A stretch of DNA of 21,660 nt from Agmasoma carcini (nom. nud.). Lineage: Eukaryota > Microsporidia > Thelohaniidae. Position 1 is the first letter of the stretch. Each line of letters starts with the position of its first letter. A program made the position numbers and the translations under genes. The stretch lies in NCBI GenBank assembly GCA_029232285.1, contig JAOXFI010000045.1, positions 1-21,660 of the forward strand, in the 5' to 3' direction. The notes beneath the pieces are model-generated. The model did no database searches, was not told the origin of the DNA, and was given only the letters and a program-made list of their open reading frames with translations. Of this stretch, positions 1 through 11,000 are shown in pieces.

Positions 1-324
1 AAAGTAGATTCATCTAAGGGGTGTGAAAATGATCTGAAATTATTCTTAAGATATCATCTTATCTATGCAGAGCTACATTATAATTTATTTAAAAAGCTTA
101 AAGAAGGGGAATTTGACATAAAATCACATTTCAATCAACAAAAATTTTGTTGTATTTCTGAACTTTATATGAAATGTACAAAATTTGTTAATAGTGAAGA
201 ACAATTGACAATAATCAGTTTTGATGATATTTTTAAGAAATTTAATGATTCTAAAGAAATTGAATTTATTAAACTAAAGATGGGAGAAGTTGAGAATATT
301 TTAAAGGATGGTCTTTTTGAATAA
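1..324 (+). CDS. 3' end of an unrecognised protein gene (partial)
   Basis: An open frame enters from the left edge and runs for 107 codons to a TAA at 322-324, with no internal stop. The start lies outside the window. The visible part is hydrophilic and probably helical, rich in Lys, Glu and Phe, with two adjacent Cys near residue 50 and no membrane segment or repeat. It reads like a real coding sequence, because dense Asp/Glu/Lys use contrasts with the stop-rich DNA that follows. I do not recognise a family, so no function is given. It is convergent with the INO80-like gene, with about 2 kb of transposon-bearing spacer between them. Confidence 0.6.
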   Translation, partial: KVDSSKGCENDLKLFLRYHLIYAELHYNLFKKLKEGEFDIKSHFNQQKFCCISELYMKCTKFVNSEEQLTIISFDDIFKKFNDSKEIEFIKLKMGEVENILKDGLFE

Positions 325-690
325 ACGTTAGTCATGAAATAGACTTTATTATAATATAATTTTATATAAAAATAATATAGTACTCCAAAAAAATTTGTGT
401 AAAAATTAGAAATTTTTGTATAAAAGAATAATTAGAGTATAACCGTATAAGATATTGTAGTATTGGCAATGTGTAGCAAATATCTTATTTGTATAAACTT
501 GATCTCATTACTTTCATTTAATCTTGTTCTGCGGCTCTTCCTGGACTACCATTAGAGTAGTAATTTTTTTTCTTTTTATAGTTGCCATCTTAATATCAAT
601 TGTGTATCCATGTCTCTGGTTGTTGCCACAAATTCTATTTTATTTTTCAAATTGACATTTTATATAAACTCTTTTGATGATTTTTAATTA
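325..690. other. non-coding spacer, no gene seen
   Basis: AT-rich DNA with stops in all frames. On the - strand, 540-640 gives a short stretch containing SPGR and basic residues, which weakly recalls the linker between the two DNA-binding helices of Tc1 transposases. It is too short and broken to call. Confidence 0.4.
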
Positions 691-1560
691 AAACCAATAA
701 AAAAAACCGGATACCATTGTTTAATATGATATATAACTGCTTTTACCATTATCACTTCTTTAATTCAGTTACTCATAGAATCTACTTGTGTTCTACAATA
801 TAAGGTACTGATATCAGACTAATTTTTGATATTAATTTCACCTCGTTTTTAAAAACAACATTTCTTAAATTTTGCTTTAAATAAACCTATAGATTTCTAT
901 AGGGTTGGAATCTGTGAATGCTATTCTAACACCCAATGTTTATATATTTAAAAAAACTATGTTGTCATTACACTTTTATCACTTGGATCATTATTTTGTC
1001 GGTATTTAAATTTTGAAAATAAAAATTTTCGTAAGCTTTCAGTTAAAATACTCTTCAATATATAAGTATAATATAGAGAATCTAAGGTTCCATCTAAAAA
1101 CACCAAATTGCCAACAATATTTCTACTCATACAACCTCAAACAAATATTTTCTTTTTACCAAATTTAACAATTTCGTTTATAGGCATTGATTTTTCTTCT
1201 TCATCCTACAAATTTTTACCTCTTAGAGTAATAATAAATGTTTAAAGGGTTTTAATCAGAATTATAGCGTTATTAAAGTGATCTTTACCTTCGAATAGCG
1301 TCAGTTTTGCAATTCTTAATCTGTTAATTATCTCAAATTTGATATTTTTGTTTTAGAGTTAGATAAACATATCTAAAGTAATTTTTTTATGAAATTGCGC
1401 ACACTTCATCACAGACACTCATATTTCATTCATTTTCTATCATTTTTTTAATTAAAAATAGCTTATAGAAATACATTTTTATCAAACTAACCTCTCTTCT
1501 TTGTAATTATTGTTTTTATAACATGATCTTGCGCGGTATATCTCTTTAAGTCGATTTTAC
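690..1560 (-). pseudogene. decayed Tc1/IS630-like transposase
   Basis: Translating the - strand with frame shifts and stops ignored gives the core of a Tc1-type DDE transposase. A clear run around 1080-1210 contains DEEEKSMPINEIVKFGKKK, then GCMSRNIVGNLVFLDGT, matching the family's GCMS...G.L.F.DGT block. Next, at about 1000-1022, comes YRQNNDPSDK (the usual QQDNDPKH block with the second catalytic Asp), and at about 895-915 DSNPIE (the usual DLNPIEN with the catalytic Glu). The first Asp block (FSDES) near 1265 is scrambled. A 63-codon open stretch at 1583-1774 may be the eroded N-terminus, but this is uncertain. The Trp of VWGCMS is now a TGA. I could not find convincing terminal inverted repeats, so the element's ends are not called. 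It cannot encode a working enzyme. Confidence 0.8.
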
Positions 1561-1799
1561 AACAGATTTCGTTATAAAAAAGTCACAGATAATAGCTTAA
1601 AAATTCAACCTTTATCAAATTCAGCAACATGTTTACTATTAGAATAATTGTTTTGTGGTATTTATTAAAAATACCAAAATAAAAAATCATACGTAATGCT
1701 CGATTTAAAAAATATATACTTATACAATTAAGCTTTAATTGTTCTTTTATTCGATATTTTCTAGTCTTAAACAATTTCTTGGTGTCTGTTTTTTTAATG

Positions 1800-2366
1800 G
1801 AATACTGTACTACGAAAATAATGTTTAAATTTTGTAATACACACCCTTAGATTACTATTTTTTTCAATAATTATCAACCTTTTAGTTTTATTTAGAAATT
1901 AAAAATACTAAAATAAAATCGTTAAAGTGTTCTATCCGACAGTTGTCTTCTTTCCAATTAAAGAGTTTCTTCGTACTGACTAGATTGTAAAGTCTCATCT
2001 GTAATAAAATTGTGTTGATTCGCTGATTTTATCTTTTTTCTTGTTTTAATTTTATATAAAAATCTTTTATTATAATGAATGTTACAACAACACATTTTAA
2101 ATTTTATTGAATAATTCCTATTGGTTGGTCAATATTTTTATTTATTGTAAATATGTTGATTTTAGAAATCAAACTGTGATTCATCACCTCCCTACACCTT
2201 ATAAACATTATTTATAAAATCGTATTAAATTTTTGTCTATTTATCGCGTGCTCTTATCTTAATGATGTTTTTATTTGATAATATTCAATTAATTCTTTAC
2301 AATAATATAATTATTCTTATAAATTAAATACCAAATATTAAATTATTTAATCAATTTTTTATTATT
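1800..2366. other. AT-rich spacer, nothing recognised
   Basis: Stops occur in all frames and no repeat, RNA gene or transposon motif was found. It contains the 3' flank of the INO80-like gene. Confidence 0.4.
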
Positions 2367-4781
2367 TTATAACCCTTCAAAAATTTTGCCTTTAATAACT
2401 ATTTTTTGCATCTTATCTTTAACATTTGCCTTCTCCATAATCCTTTCTTCAACACTATTTTCTGTTATCAATCTATACACTGTAACATCTTTCGTCTGTC
2501 CCAACCTATGAACCCTATCCATGGCCTGTTGATCAACAGTTGGATTCCAATCAGAATCATAAAAAATAACAGTATCAGCAGCTGTCAAATTAATTCCTAC
2601 TCCACCTGCTCTTGTACTTAATATAAATATAAATATATCTTCATTCTGCCAGGAATCTACCAAATTCTTACGTGAAATCACCCTGCTTGATCCATCTAAT
2701 CTTAAATATGAAAAATTTTTAAAAGCTAAATAATTTTCAAAAATATCCATCATCTTAGTCATTTGAAAATAAATAAGAACTCGATGTCCATTGGCCTTTA
2801 AATCTTCTAGCAATAAATCAAGCCTTGCTAATTTACCAGAATCAGATATAAAATTATTCAAAGGAGGAACAAAAACTAAATTATTTTTGTATAAATTAGA
2901 ATTAAATTTTTGTTTCTCTTCAAACAATAACTCATTGGTAGATATTATAGGTCTAACAACCTTTTCAATCATAAACTTAAACCGACTTAATTCTCGTCTT
3001 TTTCTATTTAAATCTCTTAACACATAGTCTTGTAGATAAGAATCTACATTCCTAAACTTTAATGATGGCTTTACAACAATAGGCGCTTTCTTTACAATCT
3101 GTTTCAAATTTCCAATATAATTTTTATACTTAGAACCGTCACACTCCGTCTTAATCATAGAAAATTTACTATATGATGGCAAATAATGGCAAAATAAAGA
3201 TCTTTCCTTTAAATAATTTCCAGGGCCTGAAATTGCAAAAGAAATGCCTGTGTGTGGTCTTAATTTTTCAAAAAGATTGGGATGGTTACATATTTTCTTA
3301 AGGTGCATCAAAGTATTTTCATAATCACCTGACATCGATTCAATCTGTCTGTGTAGCTTTTCTTGTCTGTGACTCATTTTACAATTAACTTCTATAATTT
3401 CTTTACTTCCTATTTCATCAATAACATCATTTTTATGTCTTCTCAACATAAATGGCTTAAGTATTGTATGCAACTTATCAACCTGTGATATATTAGAAAT
3501 AACAATATCCTTTGAAAACCATTCAGAAAACTCTGATAGGGAATCAAAGAGAGTAGGCATGATAAAGTGAAGAAGTGACCATAGCTCTTGCATATTATTT
3601 TGAATTGGCGTACCTGTAAGTAATAATCGATTTCTAACTTTTAGAGACAACAAGGTTGTCCATCTTTGACTAGAAAATGATTTAATGGCCTGTGCCTCAT
3701 CCAAAATTAGATAATTCCATTTTATTTTCTTAAGAATAGCAAAATCTATAACAGCTAATTGATAACTAGTTATTATAACATTTGATTTTTTAATTAGTTT
3801 TCTAAGTGGTTTTCTTTCAGACAAATTTCCCCAATAATTAAGAACTGAAAAATCAGGAATGAATTTTTCAATTTCATTGGACCAATTGTAGAGGGTTGAA
3901 CTTGGTGAGATTATAAGAAAAGGACCATCAACACCTTCATTCTCTGATAAGTAAGCCAGGAAGGATAAAGATTGTACTGTTTTACCAAGGCCCATATCAT
4001 CTGCTAATATTCCATTTATTCCTTGCTCGTAAAGATTTACCAGCCATCTCAAACCTTTAAGTTGATAATTTTTAAGGGTGGCATTTAATATTTTAGGGGT
4101 GTCAACCTTTTTATATTCGTAAGTTTCTAATTTTTTGTTTTTTGTATATTCTTCATTTTCTTCAAACACTTTCTTGGCAGCCTCGACTGCAATTGAAGTA
4201 TCTTTCTCGTCAAAATCTTCAAAATTTTGCTTACGTTGACTAATCATTTCCTTTATTTTTGAACTTTCAGTGTTAAAATTTTTCTTATTCAAGAGGAAGC
4301 TTGCAAAGGCCTCTGTTTGATTCAGTAAGTAATTGAATTTACGCTCCTGTCGCAATTCTTCTTTGTTGTCCTTTTTAATTTCTTTTTTGTTTGTGTGTTT
4401 TTCTTGTTTTTTTAAGTAAATCATCAATTCTCTATTGATTCTTCTAGATTTGAGAATTGGATTGACTTTTGAAGTCTTAGATAGATATTTTTTGAGCTCC
4501 TTTGATGAACATATTGCTATTTTCTTTGATTGTGAAAGAACTGAGTTATAATTTTGTAAGAAAATTTTATAGGTTTTGGGAGTGTTTGAAATACATTCGT
4601 GGTAGTGACCGATGTATGTTGTAGGATTTTCTTTATATTTTTTGACGATATAAGCAAGTTTGATAGGGTTTACATGTTTAGATGTTGATACGATATTATC
4701 TACTGTTCTTGATGGGGTCTTAAATGGTTTGGATCTACTTTCAAAGAGCTTCTTCAAGTACTCGTGCTCCTGTGCTTTCAT
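2367..4781 (-). CDS. INO80: INO80-type Swi2/Snf2 chromatin-remodelling ATPase
   Basis: Catalytic subunit of the INO80 nucleosome-remodelling complex (nuclear; slides nucleosomes and edits H2A.Z in other eukaryotes). An N-terminal DBINO-like segment lies at about residues 113-167 (RRINRELMIYLKK to RKFNYLLNQTEAFASFLL). The Snf2 ATPase starts at about 236. Visible motifs are Walker A DDMGLGKT (261-268), the DEAQ box (361-364, with AIKS following as is typical of INO80), TGTPIQNN (389-396), STRAGGVGINLTAADT (722-737) and DRVHRLGQ (755-762). The block YDSDWNPTVDQQAMDR is near-diagnostic of INO80. The INO80-specific insertion between the RecA lobes is present but short (about 505-640). At 804 residues the protein is far shorter than yeast Ino80 (about 1490); what is missing is the N-terminal region that carries the Arp module outside DBINO. 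The start is the first Met, just downstream of an AAATTTTTCC motif. No broken motif is seen, so it should be active. Confidence 0.95.
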   Translation of the reverse strand: MKAQEHEYLKKLFESRSKPFKTPSRTVDNIVSTSKHVNPIKLAYIVKKYKENPTTYIGHYHECISNTPKTYKIFLQNYNSVLSQSKKIAICSSKELKKYLSKTSKVNPILKSRRINRELMIYLKKQEKHTNKKEIKKDNKEELRQERKFNYLLNQTEAFASFLLNKKNFNTESSKIKEMISQRKQNFEDFDEKDTSIAVEAAKKVFEENEEYTKNKKLETYEYKKVDTPKILNATLKNYQLKGLRWLVNLYEQGINGILADDMGLGKTVQSLSFLAYLSENEGVDGPFLIISPSSTLYNWSNEIEKFIPDFSVLNYWGNLSERKPLRKLIKKSNVIITSYQLAVIDFAILKKIKWNYLILDEAQAIKSFSSQRWTTLLSLKVRNRLLLTGTPIQNNMQELWSLLHFIMPTLFDSLSEFSEWFSKDIVISNISQVDKLHTILKPFMLRRHKNDVIDEIGSKEIIEVNCKMSHRQEKLHRQIESMSGDYENTLMHLKKICNHPNLFEKLRPHTGISFAISGPGNYLKERSLFCHYLPSYSKFSMIKTECDGSKYKNYIGNLKQIVKKAPIVVKPSLKFRNVDSYLQDYVLRDLNRKRRELSRFKFMIEKVVRPIISTNELLFEEKQKFNSNLYKNNLVFVPPLNNFISDSGKLARLDLLLEDLKANGHRVLIYFQMTKMMDIFENYLAFKNFSYLRLDGSSRVISRKNLVDSWQNEDIFIFILSTRAGGVGINLTAADTVIFYDSDWNPTVDQQAMDRVHRLGQTKDVTVYRLITENSVEERIMEKANVKDKMQKIVIKGKIFEGL

Positions 4782-4798
4782 TATGGAAAAATTTTATA
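4782..4798 (-). promoter_or_regulatory. A/T run plus TTTCC start-proximal signal of the INO80-like gene
   Basis: Read on the - strand, the bases just before the ATG are TATAAAATTTTTCCATA. The same TTTTCC element abuts the ATG of the ELP1-like gene, and ATTCC lies just before the membrane-protein gene. Microsporidia are known to carry short C-rich and AAATTT-like signals immediately upstream of start codons; assigning this site to that class is inference. Confidence 0.5.
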
Positions 4799-5705
4799 GA
4801 TAATTTATAATGTTTCATGTTCTTCTTTTACAAATTTTTATTTTTTTAAAAAATAACACAATTTGTCTTAACTAAAATATGATAGTAAAGGAGGAATGAA
4901 TTAATGATGTATAGGATTGATATTTATGAGTAAAAGTATATAGACATTTAAATATTGAATAGTTAAGGATGAGACATGACATATATTTATATATTGTTAA
5001 GATTTATAAACCTTATCATAAAAATTATAGCAATTTTAATATATTTTCCTTATACAGAATGTAAGGTGATGTTTTTTGATCTAATAAATCATATGTTATG
5101 GGATGGTACCTTAAGATTTTATAATATAAATAATTAAATTATTGAAGATATTAGTGATTATTTTATGTTAAATATAATTATAAGTAAACGAAACCATTAA
5201 TATTATGTTATAATGTTGTTTTATATTTATCTTACCAAAAATAAATATTTTTTATCAATAAATTGGCTCTTTATCATATTTATATATTTAGTTAATTTGA
5301 ATCCTTTTCAAATATGACCTTATAACATATTCTTTTATCTAATAAATATGATTAATTCAGAAGACCATGACTCTTATTGGTCACTAAACCTTACTTTGTT
5401 TGATTAGAAAGTATTTTTTAACGTAAATTTTTATAAAATTATATCAACCAATGATTAAATATTTTTAATTAATATTACTAGCTTTAATATACTTTAATTT
5501 ATTACTATAACAACTAATTACATATAAGAATATATACTTACTATTAATATTTCTTATCGCTAAAGAAGATAACAAAAATCGTCGTAACCAGATTTATTGC
5601 TTCTTTAATGTTCTTACCTGTTATATATTATTTAAAATGTCAAATTATAAATGTTCAACACAATTTAATCATTATCAAATAATACAATTTAAATTTTTAA
5701 TTTTT
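4799..5705. other. AT-rich intergenic spacer, nothing recognised
   Basis: About 0.9 kb of low-complexity A/T-rich DNA with stops in all frames. It includes the promoter side of the INO80-like gene and the 3' flank of the coiled-coil gene. No tRNA, transposon motif or inverted repeat of note was found. Confidence 0.5.
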
Positions 5706-7115
5706 TTAATTAATAATCCTCCGTGGAAACATTTCTATATGACCCACATCTTCAACATCTTCTTTCTCTACTTCAAACCTATTTATATCATTCACTTCCT
5801 TTGACAGCTTTGATTTATATTTATCTAACTCAGCTCGGATCGTCTCCAAATTTCTATCAATCTCATCATGTACTTTGTTTATTTCCGACAGCTGATTTTC
5901 ATCTAACTCAGCCTTTCCAACATCCTTTTCTGAATCTAAATCTAATTGATTCAACCTATTCGATAGCATATCTGAATGCTCTTTATAATAATTTAATTTG
6001 TTTTTTTGATCTGCTAACATCTTTGAAAGTCTATTAATCTCATTCTCAGTTAATCTCTTCTTAGCTTTTGTATTTTGTATTTCACTTCTAATATCATTTT
6101 TAGCTTTGCTTAAATTTGAAATAGAAGAATTAGCATCTGAAATTTGATTCTTAATTCTATCAGATTTACTTTTGATCGAGTCGTGCTTCCTTTCCATATC
6201 AAATACAAGATTAGTCAACTCATTTATCTTATCCTCTAGTTTACGTTTATTAGATTTCGCTTCATTGATTTTACTATTTAAATATGACTGTCTCGCTCGT
6301 CCTGCTTCTTCAATATGCTTATTATGTTCATTTATAAGTTCTTGTCTCGTAGGTAATTCTTTTTGTTTCATATTATAAGGAAAATAGCTAGGTGGTTCAA
6401 AAGAGGGCACACTTGATAATAAATTTTTTGCATTTCTAAAAGGTGGGGTTGGAAAATGTGGAATATCAAATGATTCTTCTGAAAAAGATTTATAAGGTGA
6501 TCTAAATGGTTTCCAAGGTTTTTGTCTAGGTCTATTATAATCCTTAAGAGGCATTCCATCTCTTTCTGTGTTCTTTGGTTTTTCAGGAATTTTTAAGCTT
6601 AGAGGGTAGCTAATAGATACTTGTTCTTTAGAATTCTTTTTTTCTTCATCTTCATCATCTTTCTTTGGTTCTTCTTCAGCACTAGAACTTGAACTGCTAC
6701 TTTCTTCATTCTCTTTGTTTTTTTTATCATTTTTTTGAGGTTGTTCTAAATCATAAAAATGTTCACCTATGTTTAGCCTTTTTAGTTTTCTAATTGGTGC
6801 AGTGGTCAATAATTGTTGTTTTTGAGGTTTTGGAATTGAAAATGGAAGTTGTGGTCTTTGTGGTTGTATTGGCTGTGGTGATTGTGCATTATTTTGTTGT
6901 TCTTGAATTGCCTTATGTGCATCGTTTGCTTGATGAAAAGGTAAATAACTTGAACTTAAACTTTGACCTTTTCCCAAATTAAGTGGTTTGTTTCTGTTGT
7001 TCCCACTATTTTGAGCTAGTCCTATGTCATCAACTATAATTGTTTCCGCATATGCAAATGTTAGGAACCAAAACATATTGTTATGTTTATTATTTTTGCT
7101 TATAAATAAATCCAT
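5706..7115 (-). CDS. probable secreted proline-rich, coiled-coil protein of unknown function
   Basis: 469 residues, not recognised as a known family. The N-terminus looks like a short signal peptide: a polar stretch to residue 13, a hydrophobic core MFWFLTF (14-20) and an A-Y-A site at 21-23 that would be cut before Glu24. The internal Met14 (codon 7074-7076) could be the true start but would leave a very short signal without positive charge, so the first Met is preferred. Residues 60-110 are rich in Gln and Pro. Residues 139-160 form an acidic low-complexity tract (seven Ser, then Glu/Asp/Lys). Residues 190-250 are rich in Pro, Phe and aromatics. Residues 255-450 are a long, highly charged helical region with coiled-coil periodicity. 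The order (signal peptide, disordered Pro-rich part, coiled coil) would suit a spore-wall, polar-tube-associated or host-exported protein in a microsporidian, but that is inference from architecture only. Confidence 0.75.
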   Translation of the reverse strand: MDLFISKNNKHNNMFWFLTFAYAETIIVDDIGLAQNSGNNRNKPLNLGKGQSLSSSYLPFHQANDAHKAIQEQQNNAQSPQPIQPQRPQLPFSIPKPQKQQLLTTAPIRKLKRLNIGEHFYDLEQPQKNDKKNKENEESSSSSSSAEEEPKKDDEDEEKKNSKEQVSISYPLSLKIPEKPKNTERDGMPLKDYNRPRQKPWKPFRSPYKSFSEESFDIPHFPTPPFRNAKNLLSSVPSFEPPSYFPYNMKQKELPTRQELINEHNKHIEEAGRARQSYLNSKINEAKSNKRKLEDKINELTNLVFDMERKHDSIKSKSDRIKNQISDANSSISNLSKAKNDIRSEIQNTKAKKRLTENEINRLSKMLADQKNKLNYYKEHSDMLSNRLNQLDLDSEKDVGKAELDENQLSEINKVHDEIDRNLETIRAELDKYKSKLSKEVNDINRFEVEKEDVEDVGHIEMFPRRIIN

Positions 7116-8088
7116 GTTTCACATCAAAATTGTTTATAAAAAGGTCACTTTTTTAAAATTTATTTATATGTTAATATTATAGATTTTAACAAATAATAAA
7201 TGGTATTTGATCATATCTAATATCAATATTCAAAATTTTATAAAAAAGTGATGTTTGAAGTAATATTTATCATAATAAAGTGGTGTCAAAAATAGAATTG
7301 TAAGTATTTGTTATAAATGTGGATTTTAATAATAATATAAATTAATTAGATTACATCTTTTATTTATCTTAGATATATTTGAATGCACCTTGGTGATATT
7401 TTGTTAAAATTTAGCACAGTGAATGATGAAATGTGTTTGATTTATATCGTAAGACATTAAGAGATATTAGTTCATTTTTATATTAAGGACATGTTGTTTT
7501 CTATTAATTGTATTATAACACGTAAAGATGTTAATTATTTTATATTTTAGAGTGAATTTTGTTACAAAACGAGCTACGAAGAGTTAAGACCTTCACATTG
7601 TGTAGAGTGGAAATAACAACTAATTGGGCTATGACAAAATCAAGAGAATGTGAATAACCTTGTTTACACTATGAGAAACTAGTTTGTGATCGATCGATAA
7701 ACAACTTTTCTTATTGGTAGGGAAGGCAAACTCGGATTTCAAAATACAAGTAAACAGACCTGCAACCGAATTTATTGGTAAATGTCCTTAAAGTTTACTT
7801 CATATTTGAGATGATTTTAAGAAACATGGCATCGTGTTAATACTGGAATTTTATCAAAGCACGATAATGTATGATTGCTTATATCAGCCTTCCATTTCGT
7901 CTTTATTGTAGAATTTTATAAACTGGCCTACCTTTCTTAATAAATATTAAACAGTTTTGATCTTCTTGTGTAAAAAATTAAAAAAAATACAAAGATATTT
8001 CATTCAATAAAAATTTGAAATCTGACTTTTTTTCTAAGAAACTAAACTAAATTGAAAAAAAAAGTTTTAAGTTAAAAAAATATTATAA
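7116..8088. other. spacer with a less AT-rich island at about 7555-7930
   Basis: The outer parts are ordinary A/T-rich spacer. The island at 7555-7930 is visibly richer in G/C. On the + strand it has an almost open frame (7561-7650, reading LQNELRRVKTFTLCRVEI, then single stops between longer open runs). I cannot identify it. It may be the relic of a gene or mobile element. Confidence 0.4.
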
Positions 8089-11000
8089 TTACCCTTTTAA
8101 TTCTTCTTTGTTCACTTTTGGTCTATTTGGATCAAATCCATATCTTTTATATTCAAAATGATGATCATAATTCTCTTTAAATATCTCTGAGAATTGTTTC
8201 CATGCTTTTACATAGTCAATTTCAATTTCACTAGCCATCTTTTTTGATACTCCACTGATACTCATAAATTCATCAAAACTTTTGTTGTATTGAACACCTA
8301 AAAGCCTTATCTGATTTAGAACATATTCAAATTCATAAATAGAACCAGGCCTATCTTTGGTTAAAGCCTTTCTAGAATTTTTAAAACTAGATGTAGTTGT
8401 AGTACTCATATCAAGCTCAGCATCAGCAGAAAACCGTTCCTTAATACCATCTATTCGTTTAGCAAAACCAACCAAATCAATTTTTAGCAAATTCAATTGA
8501 TTAATAAAATTCATGACAGATTCGTTTAAAATAAGACAAAACTTATCATGTTTTATACAAGAAATAACGTTATTAAACTTAATTTCCATATTCAATATCC
8601 TTTTTACTGCATTTTCTTCTTTTATGATATCAGCAATAAAATCAACATTATCATCATAAACCAAACAACAAGCCTCTTCATACTTTCGTACCTTAATGAA
8701 ATACTCCGTTGCTTTGTTATAATCACCATAAAAGAAATAATATTGAGCCAATATTTCAAACTTGTTCTCAAATAACATTTTAGTTACAATTGAATCATTA
8801 ACTAGTTTTTCATCATTTAAATAGAAAAATTCTGGGAAAAACAAATTTTCAACAGCAACTGTTCTTGCACCTTCAAGATCATTATTATAAATCTTTAGTA
8901 TCATGCTTAGATATTTGTCCTGACATATCAAACTAATATCACCATAAAAGTTGTATGAAGATGGTAGAAACTCTAGAAACTGCATCATAAGTAATGATTC
9001 ATATAAATTATGTCTTTGTGCATATGATATTTTGTTTTCAGCAAAATATAAAATATATTCCTTTTTACCTATTGTCTTCATCAGGTCTAGATTGTTAAAC
9101 TTTAATTCAGTATAACCCTTTTGTAAAAAGTTAAAAGTTTTAACTATGATATTCTGATCTAAGGTAAAAATACAGGATTCCAATATTTTATCAATACTAA
9201 CTTTGTTTTTTAATATTTTAAGAACTGAGGAAAGGTCTTCTAGATAAAGGCAAAGGTCTATACGATTGCATTTTATGAATAAATTGACCAAAGATAATAT
9301 TTTTTTGGTAGGATCGAGGCAGCTTAATAATTTTTCGATCAATAAATCATCTTTATATTTAATAAAAGATGTATCAATGCTATTCTCAATGTTATAATTA
9401 CTTATATCATAAGAGTATAACCTTTCCTTGTTATAGATGCTTATTTTAGGCTTGAACTTAACTAACAACTTTTCATAATATTTCTTTCCTATATAAATTG
9501 AATTCTTTGTGACTATTTTTCCGTATAGTAAGTCTAAATCAAAAACACATACACCTCTTTCCAAGTATTCCTCTTCTAATATTATTTCTTTTGTATCAAA
9601 AAGTACATCAATAAGTTTAGATAGTTGTAAATCACTTAAATAATCGATGTACTTCATTGGGAAAGATTTTATCAACAAATTGCCTTCTTCTTTCTTTAAA
9701 TAGTATCTGAAATCATGACTTAGTAAAGAATCTGAATCAGAGCACTCAATTAGAAATATTTTATAATCCAAATGGTTCCTGTCAGCAAAATCAAATACTT
9801 TTCTTATATCCTCATCTTTTTCAACAGTCTTATACATATCTAAAGCAATTTTTATAGAAAGTGGCTTAAGTGTAAAACTCTCTAAAGATCCAAATGAAGT
9901 ATATAAAATCAACCTATTATCAACAATTTTTAAAATATAAGAATTATCAATATTTAAATTTTGTCTTATGGCGAATAGATTGATATCAGTTGTAAAACAA
10001 AGCTTTTCATTGTAAACATATATACTTAAGATTTTAGAATCTTTACATAAGCTCACTGAATGATATTCATAAAGCTCTTTGTCCTTATAACACCATATTA
10101 TGTTGTTATTTAATATAAAAACATCAGATCTTGTTGTTTTAATATCATAATATGATTTGAGGTTAATTTTCTCACATTGTTCAAAATATTCTAAATTCCC
10201 ATTATGTACATAAACGTCTATGATTTGGTTATCTTCACGGATCAGTTCATAATTCTTATATATTTTTGAGAATGAACGAATATAAATATCATCATCAATT
10301 ATCAATATTCTATTACCATAACAATCAAAATCAGTTTTCTTAATCAATTCAAAATTATACTCATTATTCTCGTAATGATAAATGTGATGCTTTGTTGCTA
10401 CAATTAGTGATTTATCATCAATGTAAAAACTGCGTACTTGACTGTCAAATGTAAACTTTTTGTAATACAATGGAGGGGGTATTAAAAATCTTGAAATATT
10501 ATTAAAATATAAAGTTTCTCCGTCAATTGCACCATCCTCAACCACCATATTAACATAATAGACACTTTCATCACATATTATAGTGTTTTCTTTAACCCCT
10601 ACAAGCTTATCATTCTGCTCAAATTTAGTATACCACTTAAAATTTTCCAAGTATAACATTTTAAATATGGAATCATTGTATATAATCAAGGAATTTGGTA
10701 TGTTTGGGAACTTTGTTAGATTTACATCACCATCAATAAGTTTATAACGTTCCATGTTGTGTTCAAGCCCGTTAGACAAATAAAATCTTATTTCTGATCC
10801 AATTAAACAAGGAAATAAATTATATTTGGAAAGATATGAAATGTCCTTAACATCTTCATCAATTTTTATAAATTTGTTTTCATTATAGATCATTTTGTTA
10901 TCTACAACTATATAATCACCTAAGAGCTTGATGCGTTTGCATTCCGAATCTATATCACAAACCTTAAACTCTTTAAGTACATTAAATTCTACATCAAATA

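Noticed and set aside
380..1806. Candidate terminal repeats TACTCCAAAAAAA (about 380) and TATTCCATTAAAA (- strand, about 1805) for the first Tc1 element
   Set aside because: The match is short and A-rich and no clean TA duplication is evident; could be chance.
2406..3027. Short + strand open frames inside the INO80-like gene
   Set aside because: Antisense shadows of a well-supported gene.
6172..6982. Short + strand open frames inside the coiled-coil gene
   Set aside because: Hydrophobic antisense shadows of a charged coiled-coil region.
7590..7660. tRNA-like look on the - strand of the island (ATAGCCCAATTAGTTG resembling a D-arm)
   Set aside because: No convincing acceptor or T-arm and no GGTTCGA box; no cloverleaf can be drawn.
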